5,250 nucleotides of DNA from Burkholderiaceae bacterium (GTDB lineage Bacteria; Pseudomonadota; Gammaproteobacteria; Burkholderiales; Burkholderiaceae_E): the NCBI GenBank assembly GCA_019428955.1, contig JAHYJF010000242.1:1-5250 (forward strand), written 5' to 3'. Below, piece after piece: positions 1 to 5,250 of this stretch. The translations under genes were made by a program, and so were the position numbers. Within the stretch, counting starts at the first letter, position 1. Every line of letters starts with the position of its first letter. The notes under the pieces are model-generated. The model saw nothing but the letters and a program-made list of their open reading frames with translations. It was not told the DNA's origin and searched no databases.

Positions 1-2100
1 CTCGAGGTGGGTCAGTGGCGCGAAGGCAAGCGCCTGCGCCCCGGCGGTGGCGACCATCGCCACCGGCCCGAGCCGCCCGCCGCTGTCCTCGGCGCGCAGC
101 AGGTAAGCACCGGGTTTGAGCGGCAGCACCGCAATCGCCTCGTTGCCCGCCACCCGGTCCATCGAGGTCGAGGCGTTCCAGCCGGGTGTCAGGGCCGCGG
201 AATGCCGGATCACGATATTGCCGCCGATCCGCACATCGGGCTCGGCGACGCGCTGCCATTTGAGAATGGCAAGGCCGCCTGCGGTCTGCAGCGTCAGGCC
301 CGCAAGGGCTGCGGGCGGCGCCGACAGCCCGAGGATCTCGCCGCTGACCATGCGCCAGTCGGACGAGACCCCGAGCACCGAGAGCGCCTTGACGCGGAAC
401 TCCCAGAACCCCGGCGCGATGTCGCGGATCTCGAACGATGTGGCATCGGTGCGCCCCTGCAGCGCCCACGCTTCCTCCCCCGATAGCCGTGCTTCGATCT
501 GGTACTGGCTGACAAAGCCCGAGGGGGCCGCGGTCCAGGCAAGACGCGCGAGGGCCTTCACACCGGCGCCGTCGCGGGTGACGTAAAGCTCCTCACTGAT
601 CTCAGGCACGCCGGGCGGCGGCACATCGAAAGCCGAGGGCAGCGTGGTGCGGGGTGCCGCGGCATAGATCGCCTCTTCGCTGGCGTCCCAGTCATAGACC
701 AAGGGCGAGGTCTCGCGCAGCAGCAGTTCCGGCAGCAGCGCCGGGCCGTCGCTTCCGGTGCCCGCACCAGATGCCCCCGCCGCGGTCAGATCGAGCGCCA
801 CGCTTTGCACCTCGAAGGGTTTGGCGGCAAAGCCCCAGCGCGGATAGTCGATCAGCACCGTCTCGCCCACCGAGGCCGCCCAAGCCGAAAGCTTGCCCGC
901 GATGCGCACCGACATCTGTCGCCGCGCGCGTTCAAGCTCGATCTTGGCGAGCCTTCGTGCGGTGGCGGAGGACAGCGTGAAGGGCAACGACAGATCGCGC
1001 CAGACCTGCTCGCCGCCATCCTCGGCGCGGTAGACCTCGCTGGTGACCGCCGGGAAGTCATCGGCCTGCCAGTCGTTCTCGGGGCTCACGAACTGGCCGC
1101 GCACAGCGTTGAAGCTCTCGGCGCGGCTGACCCGTGTCGCGAGCACCATGCCGCCCGCGCGCGCATCATCGGCGCTGAGCGTCAGCCCCGGCAAGCGATA
1201 CGCCCCCGCCATCAGCCGCCAGGCACCACCCGCGTGTGCCACGCGCCCCGCCATCGCGCTCAGCATCGCCTCGATCACCGTCTTCGGGTCTTGGGAAAGC
1301 GAGACGACACCATTGCAGGCATAGCGCGGCTCGGTGCCACCAGCGGCGAGGGGCACCACCTCGTCGCAGATATTGGCGGCCTCGATCAGGGCGTCGGCAT
1401 CAATGCCGTCGCCCGCGCCGATCGTGGCACCGATGCCAAAGCGCGGATGCGCCATGTAATCGGCGAGGCAGAGCGCCGCGTTCTCGCTGTAACCACGCAA
1501 ACCTAAGCGTGGGTCGAGAATGTCGTCCTTGCCCTCGATGTCGACCGCGATGTTCGGAATGCCGCCCGGAAACGCATCCTGATCATAGCTGAGGCGCAGG
1601 TAGAGCGCGGCACAGCCCGCAAGCCGATGCGCCGGGGTCCACATCTCGGGCAGCGCCGCCATCAGCGAGGTGAAGGCGGTCTGGTCCTCGTCCCCGAGCC
1701 GCTTCTCGAGCGTCACCTTCCCGGCCCAGCGCCCGACCGCGACGCCCGCGGCATCGACCGCCATCTCGCCTTCGAACCAGACGGCGCCGATCGCCTTCAC
1801 GCGATGCGCGGCCAGCACCACCACGAGATGCAGGTACTGGCTCTTTGCCCCCGAGGCATGCAGGAACACGATCACTCCGCCCTTGCGGGCGCGGCCATAG
1901 ACCAGATCGCGCGGCATCACCGGGGCGCGCACCGTCACCGTGCGCGCCGGGGCCTTCGGCTTTGGCATCAGCGCCTGCGAGGCGTAGCTCAGCAAGAGCG
2001 AGCCGCCGAGCCGCAGCAGCATCGCGCCGATACCACCGGCGGCCAAGGTCGTGCTGACCCAGCCCGCCACGGCGGTCACGATGGGGGCAAGGAACGGCAT
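1..2100 (-). CDS. gpJ-like phage tail-tip attachment / host specificity protein (3' end beyond the left edge)
   Basis: A frame of exactly 700 codons runs from ATG 2100-2098 to base 1 with no stop; I read it codon by codon. Residues 1-45 are hydrophobic and Gly/Ala-rich, as at the start of tail tip attachment proteins. Residues 61-100 carry the typical 'RDLVYGRARKGGVIVFLHASG' region and 'KAIGAVWFEGE'. Residues about 320-425 ('FNAVRGQFVSPENDWQADDF', then 'LSSATARRLAKIELERARRQ' and 'VGETVLIDYPRWGF') match the prophage tail domain (Phage-tail_3, PF13550) as I know it. Residues about 493-585 form a fibronectin-III-like domain (PPPGVPEIS ... WEFRVKALSVLGVSS). A second FN3/Ig-like domain follows at about 595-690 (GLAILKWQRV ... 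GAYLLRAEDSGG). gpJ homologues form the central tail tip and recognise the receptor with their C-terminus, which lies outside this window. Full length is probably well over 1,000 residues. Confidence 0.93.
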   Translation of the reverse strand, partial: MPFLAPIVTAVAGWVSTTLAAGGIGAMLLRLGGSLLLSYASQALMPKPKAPARTVTVRAPVMPRDLVYGRARKGGVIVFLHASGAKSQYLHLVVVLAAHRVKAIGAVWFEGEMAVDAAGVAVGRWAGKVTLEKRLGDEDQTAFTSLMAALPEMWTPAHRLAGCAALYLRLSYDQDAFPGGIPNIAVDIEGKDDILDPRLGLRGYSENAALCLADYMAHPRFGIGATIGAGDGIDADALIEAANICDEVVPLAAGGTEPRYACNGVVSLSQDPKTVIEAMLSAMAGRVAHAGGAWRLMAGAYRLPGLTLSADDARAGGMVLATRVSRAESFNAVRGQFVSPENDWQADDFPAVTSEVYRAEDGGEQVWRDLSLPFTLSSATARRLAKIELERARRQMSVRIAGKLSAWAASVGETVLIDYPRWGFAAKPFEVQSVALDLTAAGASGAGTGSDGPALLPELLLRETSPLVYDWDASEEAIYAAAPRTTLPSAFDVPPPGVPEISEELYVTRDGAGVKALARLAWTAAPSGFVSQYQIEARLSGEEAWALQGRTDATSFEIRDIAPGFWEFRVKALSVLGVSSDWRMVSGEILGLSAPPAALAGLTLQTAGGLAILKWQRVAEPDVRIGGNIVIRHSAALTPGWNASTSMDRVAGNEAIAVLPLKPGAYLLRAEDSGGRLGPVAMVATAGAQALAFAPLTHLE

Positions 2101-2103
2101 CGG

Positions 2104-2508
2104 TCACACTCTCCAGGCGCGGGTGCAGGTGGTCAGCGGCAGCGCGATCAGCCCTTCGGGCGCCATGCCGACCGCGGCAGAGCCAATGCAGACGCCGAAA
2201 CCGCGGCCGTCGGGGCCAAGCACGATGTCGCCGCGTTGGGCGAGTTGGGGTGTGGCGAGCGGCGCGCCCAGCAGCGCGTCGCCCATCGCCGCGAGTGAGC
2301 CCCACCCCAGCCGCCGCATCAGCCGCAGCCCGCCGCGATAGCTGCGATACCGCCCGCGCCAGAGCGCCGCCGCATCCTCGCCGGTCAGCGCGCGCCGGGT
2401 ATCGAACGCGAAGGTCGGGCAGTCGTGCAGGCTCCAGGCGAAGGGGGTCGCGCGGGCAGCCGTGATCGCCGCGGCGAGGCGGTGGGGCCAGTCAGCGTAG
2501 AGGGGCAT
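2104..2508 (-). CDS. DUF6950-type phage protein (gpK / NlpC-P60 position)
   Basis: This 134-residue protein starts at ATG 2508-2506 and ends at TGA 2106-2104. Its layout matches what I recall of the DUF6950 phage family: an N-terminal 'DWPHRL', then 'FAWSLHDC' with Cys30, 'WRGRYRSYRGGLRLMRRLG' (residues 50-68), 'LAQRGDIVLG' (89-98), a GVCIG strand, and the C-terminal 'RAWRV'. The HDC and RGD-type motifs, and the place just before the gpJ-like gene, resemble NlpC/P60 (lambda gpK) proteins, which cut peptidoglycan or assist tail-tip assembly. The usual catalytic 'HVGI' histidine strand reads 'GFGVCIG', so peptidase activity is doubtful. An upstream in-frame stop at 2557-2559 limits the start, and no Shine-Dalgarno is visible (the preceding bases read CAAGCCCCAC). 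The gap to the next gene is 3 bases. Confidence is good for a real gene and moderate for the family. Confidence 0.85.
   Translation of the reverse strand: MPLYADWPHRLAAAITAARATPFAWSLHDCPTFAFDTRRALTGEDAAALWRGRYRSYRGGLRLMRRLGWGSLAAMGDALLGAPLATPQLAQRGDIVLGPDGRGFGVCIGSAAVGMAPEGLIALPLTTCTRAWRV
2109..2114 (-). promoter_or_regulatory. Ribosome binding site of the gpJ-like gene
   Basis: GGAGAG on the minus strand lies within the last codons of the DUF6950-type gene, 8 bases before the ATG at 2100. It fixes the start of the large tail-tip gene and points to coupled translation across the 3-base gap. Confidence 0.65.
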
Positions 2509-2551
2509 GTGGGGCTTGAAAAACTTGGAATGCGAATGATCGCGTCGGCGG

Positions 2552-2584
2552 CACCGTCATGGAAAAGTCGTAGATTTGACGGTG
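2552..2584. repeat. Perfect 8-bp inverted repeat after the repeat-protein gene
   Basis: CACCGTCA (2552-2559) and TGACGGTG (2577-2584) are exact reverse complements separated by 17 bases. It starts 24 bases beyond the stop of the 497-residue gene and ends 43 bases before the DUF6950 start. It could form a hairpin in the transcript, but no T-rich run follows in the direction of transcription, so it is not a canonical intrinsic terminator. A weak terminator, an mRNA-stabilising hairpin, a protein-binding palindrome or a remnant of the inserted DNA's end are all possible. Confidence 0.5.
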
Positions 2585-2608
2585 TCACCATTTGGGATGC
2601 CACCAAGA

Positions 2609-4102
2609 CTATTTCAGTTTTGCGGCGACCTTGGCGACCAGTACAAGCGCTGAGGCGCGGTCAGGGGCGTACTCAATGCTCTTCGCTGCTTTTAGTGCAG
2701 CTGAAAAGGTGACTTGCGCTCCTAGCGCGTCGCCAGAACCAGCCTGCGCCTCGGCAACCAGAGAAAGCGCTGAGGCGCGGTGCAAGGCGTTCGAAATGCT
2801 CTCCGCAGTATTCAACGCGCCGGGCACATCACCAGACACGGCCTGTGCCGCGGCCACCCGAGAAAGCGCATAGGCGCGCGGCAACGCATCATCGATACTG
2901 CGCGCAGTATTCAGCGCGCCAGCGACGTCTCCAGATGTAGCTAGTGCCTCTGCCACCCGTGAGAGCACCGGGGCGCGGAGCAAAGCGGGCTCGATGCTCT
3001 CCGCTGAACTGCGTGCAGCGGAAAAGGTGGCTCGCGCGCCGTCGACGTCTCCAGACCCTGCCTGCGCCTTGGCTACCTCTGCATACGCGTAGGCGCGGTG
3101 GGAGGGGTCTTCTATACTCGCCGCTGTCTTGAGCGCACCTGTCACGTTTCCTTGCAAAGCCTGTGCCTCGGCCACCCGGGCAAGCGCCGGGGCGCGGACG
3201 AATGCGCTCTGGATGCTGGTAGCGGTTTCCAATGCGCCGTCGATGTCTCCGGATCCGGCCCGCACCATCGCCACCCGAGCAAACGCATAGGCGCTGTAGG
3301 AGGCGTCCTCGATACTCGCAGCTGTTTTCAGAGCGGCCGCCGTGTCTCCAGATTTTGCCTGCGCCTCTGCTACCCGGGAAAGCGCTGAGGCGCGTTGGGC
3401 GCTGTCCTCGATGCCCTGAGCTGTATGCAACGCGCTGGTTATGTCTCCTGACAAAGCATGCACTTCTGTTACCCGAGCAAGTGCTACGGCGCGATCGGCA
3501 GCGTCCTCGATGCTCTCCACCAATTTCAACGCACTGGCTATGTCTCCTGTCAAGGCTAGCGCCTCTGCGACTCGGGAAAGCGCTGAGGCGCGGTATGAGG
3601 CGTCCTCGATGTTCTCGACCGTTCTTAGCGCACCGGCGATGTCCCCAATCCCAGCTTGTGCCTCAGCCACTTTGGAAAGCGCGCGGGAGCGAGAGCGGGC
3701 ATTCCCGATGCTCTCTGCAGTTCTTCGCGCGCTGGAAAGTGCACACAATGCAATGCTTGCAGCGCACTCCATGTCGTCCCGAAGCGCGAGAATTTCTTCT
3801 TCTATATCAGCTTCGATGAGATTTTTTGCCTTGCCCTCGCTGACCAATTCGACTGCCAAGGAGCTTCCCGGGTAGTCAATGACAATTTGTTCCAGGGCTG
3901 CCCTCACATCCAGCAATATATCGAGCCGCACCTGATATTGCGCCGGGTCGTCAATGGGCAGCGTCCCATATCGTTTCATCAGCAATGCCGACTTGACGAA
4001 GATCTCGTTTGCAGAAGCTTCCTGATCAGCGAGAGCGCCCGAACCGGAGAGGTTCAAAATTACGAAAACAAGGAGTGCAAGAACTTTGGATGTGGATTTC
4101 AT
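2609..4102 (-). CDS. Exported TPR-like solenoid repeat protein, cargo gene in the tail cassette
   Basis: This 497-residue protein starts at ATG 4102-4100 and ends at TAG 2611-2609. Residues 1-25 form a classical Sec signal peptide: two Lys, a hydrophobic core (VLALLVFVILNL), then a signal peptidase I site after 'SGALA'. No lipobox Cys is present, so the product should be periplasmic or secreted. Residues 26-140 are a helical non-repeat domain containing 'YPGSSLAVELVSEG' and two cysteines (113 and 120). Residues 141-484 are ten tandem repeats with consensus 'ALSRVAEAQAxSGDxxGAL' followed by 'xTAxSIEDAxxRAx'; a partial eleventh caps the C-terminus. Eight repeats are 33 residues and two (7 and 10) are 40. 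Each reads as a pair of amphipathic helices with the conserved Gly-Asp at the turn, a TPR/SEL1-like alpha-alpha solenoid and therefore probably a protein-binding scaffold. No catalytic residues are evident. Its GC is lower than its neighbours' and it has non-coding flanks on both sides, so it looks acquired. Related repeat proteins occur in alphaproteobacteria as far as I recall, but I know no function for them. A structural tail role is unlikely given the signal peptide. Confidence 0.9.
   Translation of the reverse strand: MKSTSKVLALLVFVILNLSGSGALADQEASANEIFVKSALLMKRYGTLPIDDPAQYQVRLDILLDVRAALEQIVIDYPGSSLAVELVSEGKAKNLIEADIEEEILALRDDMECAASIALCALSSARRTAESIGNARSRSRALSKVAEAQAGIGDIAGALRTVENIEDASYRASALSRVAEALALTGDIASALKLVESIEDAADRAVALARVTEVHALSGDITSALHTAQGIEDSAQRASALSRVAEAQAKSGDTAAALKTAASIEDASYSAYAFARVAMVRAGSGDIDGALETATSIQSAFVRAPALARVAEAQALQGNVTGALKTAASIEDPSHRAYAYAEVAKAQAGSGDVDGARATFSAARSSAESIEPALLRAPVLSRVAEALATSGDVAGALNTARSIDDALPRAYALSRVAAAQAVSGDVPGALNTAESISNALHRASALSLVAEAQAGSGDALGAQVTFSAALKAAKSIEYAPDRASALVLVAKVAAKLK
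2651..3682 (-). repeat. Ten tandem 99- or 120-base coding repeats
   Basis: These encode residues 141-484 of the exported repeat protein. Repeats 1-6, 8 and 9 are 33 codons. Repeats 7 (3088-2969) and 10 (2770-2651) are 40 codons, with a 7-residue longer second helix carrying 'TFSAA' followed by 'SIE'. The invariant core is the Gly-Asp (Gly-Asn in repeat 6) at positions 13-14 of each unit and Ala-Leu/Ala-Arg/Ala-Gln at 18-19. The 17-base word GAAAGCGCTGAGGCGCG (plus-strand sense) occurs exactly at 2763-2779, 3378-3394 and 3576-3592, each at the same phase of the repeat. Most other units have diverged. Confidence 0.92.
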
Positions 4103-4110
4103 AAGGCAGA

Positions 4111-4115
4111 CCTCG
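4111..4115 (-). promoter_or_regulatory. Ribosome binding site of the repeat-protein gene
   Basis: On the minus strand CGAGG lies 8 bases before the ATG at 4102, a normal Shine-Dalgarno spacing. It supports this start, as does the signal peptide that begins at once. The 92-base non-coding stretch upstream (4103-4194) shows no convincing -35/-10 pair. TTGCAC at 4169-4164 is the only -35-like hexamer, and no -10 lies at a suitable distance, so a private promoter is neither shown nor excluded. Confidence 0.6.
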
Positions 4116-4194
4116 CAAGACCATTGGCCAGAGTTGGGTACACCTCAGGCATGCAGGCTCAAAGTGCAATTTGCTCGTACAGGTCGCGCCCCCG

Positions 4195-4755
4195 TCACCC
4201 CCGCCCCCAGGTCACCTCCTTGTCCTGAATCGCGGTGACGTATTCGAACCCGCGGTCGCCGGGGTGCAGCGCCTGCTGGCTTTCGTGGGTGTAGCGCCAG
4301 CTTCGCGGCGTGGTGAGGTCGATCAGGCGGCTCTCGTAGCTCAGCGTGATGGTGCAGGTGGCGGCGTCGTCGGTGATCTGCGGCACATCGAGGCGGCCCG
4401 AGAAGGCCTGGACGGGGTCGGCGATGATGCTGCCGTCGGGGGCGAGAAGTGCCAGCCATATCCGGCCGGGCAGACCCTGGCGGGCTTCGGCGATGGCCAG
4501 TTGCACCATGTCGAGCGGCACGCCCGAGAGCGAGATCGTGGTGCCCGAGGCCACCACCTCGCCGCGCTCGTCGATGCTGCTGACAGCGAGCAGCGAGCCT
4601 GCCCCGGCCCAGAGCGCGCCGTTCCAGGCGGTCTCGCCCAGACCGGTCCAGAGGCGCAACCAACCGGAAGCGAACTGACCCTCGAAGAAGAGCGCCGGGC
4701 GCAGCTCGGCCTCGGCGAGGGCGGCGGCAAAGGCGGGGGTCAGATCGCGGCTCAT
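4195..4755 (-). CDS. Phage tail-tip / baseplate hub-type protein
   Basis: This is a 186-residue protein starting at ATG 4755-4753, inside the 4-base overlap with the preceding stop. A short GAGG-type ribosome site lies just upstream (4764-4760). The N-terminal part has the pattern 'RPALFFEGQFASG.LRLWTG...WNGALWAGAGSLL' (about residues 19-57). The C-terminal part has 'SYESRLIDL', 'RYTHESQQ' and 'DKEVTWG' near its end, which I recall as conserved in Rhodobacterales prophage tail proteins. It occupies the position of lambda gpL or of the gene transfer agent hub protein (DUF2163), just before the gpK/NlpC position. I see only one cysteine, so the cysteine cluster that binds iron-sulfur in gpL/GTA hub proteins is absent, and membership of those exact families is not claimed. 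Tail-tip assembly is the likely role, inferred from neighbours. It is normally followed closely by the DUF6950-like gene; here the 497-residue repeat gene intervenes. Confidence 0.85.
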   Translation of the reverse strand: MSRDLTPAFAAALAEAELRPALFFEGQFASGWLRLWTGLGETAWNGALWAGAGSLLAVSSIDERGEVVASGTTISLSGVPLDMVQLAIAEARQGLPGRIWLALLAPDGSIIADPVQAFSGRLDVPQITDDAATCTITLSYESRLIDLTTPRSWRYTHESQQALHPGDRGFEYVTAIQDKEVTWGRG

Positions 4756-5250
4756 AGCGCCTCGCGGGCGGTGAAGGAGAAACGGTAGCTTTCGACGCGA
4801 CCGATGCGGGTGGCGACCGGGGCGGTGAGGCGCAACAGCACCGCCGGGGCTGCAACTTCAAGCGAGGCGCCGTCGGCGGGGCTCGCGCGCAGACGCGGCA
4901 CGAGGCTCAGCGTCGCGCGCCCCGCAGCATCGGCGGTGGCGTCTTCGGTGACCTGATGAAGCCGCGTCGCGCTGTCACCCCCCAGCGAGAGAAAGTCGCC
5001 CGCCATGAGCGCCGGTTCATTCGCCACCCAGCCCCGCGTGGCAAGCGAGTTGCCCGACTGCCCGGCCCCATCGACCAGCGGCTCGCCCGCGCCGGGGCTC
5101 TGCGTAATCGTCGGGTCACGGAACAGGAACCGCCCGCGCGGCCCGCCGAGCTCGGCGAAGAACGCCGCCAACCGGCGACCCTCGCGACCGCGGGTCTGGG
5201 CCATCTCGATCTGATATTCCCACCATTCGCCGCCCCAGTCCTGCAGCTGC
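4752..5250 (-). CDS. Phage tail protein, C-terminal part (5' end beyond the right edge)
   Basis: The reading frame is open to the right edge: 165 residues are visible, beginning inside a Trp-rich stretch (WGGEWWEY, 5237-5214) and ending with TGA at 4754-4752. An internal ATG at 5204 is not the true start, because the clearly coding Trp-rich stretch lies upstream of it. From recall, the pattern 'WGGEWWEY...EGRRLAAFFAELGG..G.FLFRDP' followed by a beta-rich C-terminus with 'LHQVTEDATADAAG' is typical of a tail protein found next to the tail-tip genes in alphaproteobacterial and Pseudomonas siphophages. It probably sits at the distal end of the tail tube (distal-tail or minor tail role), but this is inferred from gene position, since no catalytic motif is present. 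The stop overlaps the next start by 4 bases (ATGA), which indicates translational coupling. Confidence is high for coding and moderate for the tail role. Confidence 0.85.
   Translation of the reverse strand, partial: QLQDWGGEWWEYQIEMAQTRGREGRRLAAFFAELGGPRGRFLFRDPTITQSPGAGEPLVDGAGQSGNSLATRGWVANEPALMAGDFLSLGGDSATRLHQVTEDATADAAGRATLSLVPRLRASPADGASLEVAAPAVLLRLTAPVATRIGRVESYRFSFTAREAL

Noticed and set aside
805..1506. 233-residue plus-strand open frame (also 1627-2298, 223 residues)
   Set aside because: Antisense to the continuous 700-codon gpJ-like frame; His/Arg-rich composition typical of shadow frames in GC-rich DNA.
1583..2305. 240-residue minus-strand open frame
   Set aside because: It overlaps the gpJ-like frame and the DUF6950 gene in another frame; its product is Arg/Gly/Ala-rich without family features, while the alternative frames match tail proteins.
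2651..3682. CRISPR array or non-coding tandem repeat
   Set aside because: The 99-base period with conserved protein-level consensus and an intact reading frame explains the pattern; there are no short identical repeats with unique spacers.
3232..3819. 195-residue plus-strand frame with repeats inside the repeat gene
   Set aside because: Its repetition only mirrors the tandem coding repeats on the opposite strand; it has no ribosome site, and the minus frame has a signal peptide and a coherent repeat consensus.
2504..4153. Possible target-site duplication flanking the cargo gene (GGCATG at 2504-2509 and 4148-4153)
   Set aside because: Six bases in GC-rich DNA is expected by chance, the left copy overlaps the DUF6950 start codon, and no transposase or inverted terminal repeats accompany it.
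4141..4169. Promoter for the repeat gene from TTGCAC at 4169-4164
   Set aside because: At 16-18 base spacing there is no TATAAT-like hexamer (GAGGTG or similar), so it was not called.
4145..4861. 238-residue minus-strand open frame
   Set aside because: It spans two well-supported tail genes out of frame and is rich in Arg/Pro/Ala with no motif.

Overview
The window is a GC-rich piece of an integrated siphophage (lambda-like, long non-contractile tail), or of a phage genome, almost certainly from an alphaproteobacterium of the Rhodobacter/Paracoccus type. This rests on strong GC bias (hand-counted 60-base lines of the phage genes reach 75-77% G+C), alanine- and arginine-rich codon use, and tail-tip proteins of a kind common in Rhodobacterales prophages. 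All real genes lie on the minus strand, so transcription runs from position 5250 towards position 1. No gene is supported on the plus strand; the long plus-strand open frames are antisense shadows of GC-rich coding sequence.

In order of transcription: (1) the C-terminal 165 residues of a tail protein that enters from the right edge (5250-4752); (2) a 186-residue tail-tip/hub-type protein whose start overlaps the previous stop by 4 bases (4755-4195); (3) a 497-residue exported solenoid-repeat protein (4102-2609) that does not look like a tail gene; (4) a 134-residue DUF6950-type protein in the place where lambda gpK / NlpC-P60-like proteins normally lie (2508-2104); (5) the first 700 residues of a large gpJ-like tail-tip attachment (host specificity) protein with a prophage tail domain and fibronectin-III-like domains, still open at the left edge (2100-1).

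Genes 1, 2, 4 and 5 form a standard tail-tip assembly cassette, with 4-base overlaps or 3-base gaps except where gene 3 interrupts it. Gene 3 is the unusual element. It has lower GC (about 52% near its 5' end), a Sec signal peptide, ten tandem TPR-like helical-hairpin repeats of 33 or 40 residues, and non-coding flanks of 92 and 100 bases in a cassette that otherwise has almost none. The best reading is a 'moron' or cargo gene carried in the tail module, making a periplasmic or secreted repeat protein of unknown function. A perfect 8-bp inverted repeat lies just after its stop, and the DUF6950 gene beyond it has no recognisable ribosome binding site, as expected if the insertion broke an originally coupled operon.

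I see no RNA genes, CRISPR arrays, insertion sequences, attachment sites or clear promoters in the window.
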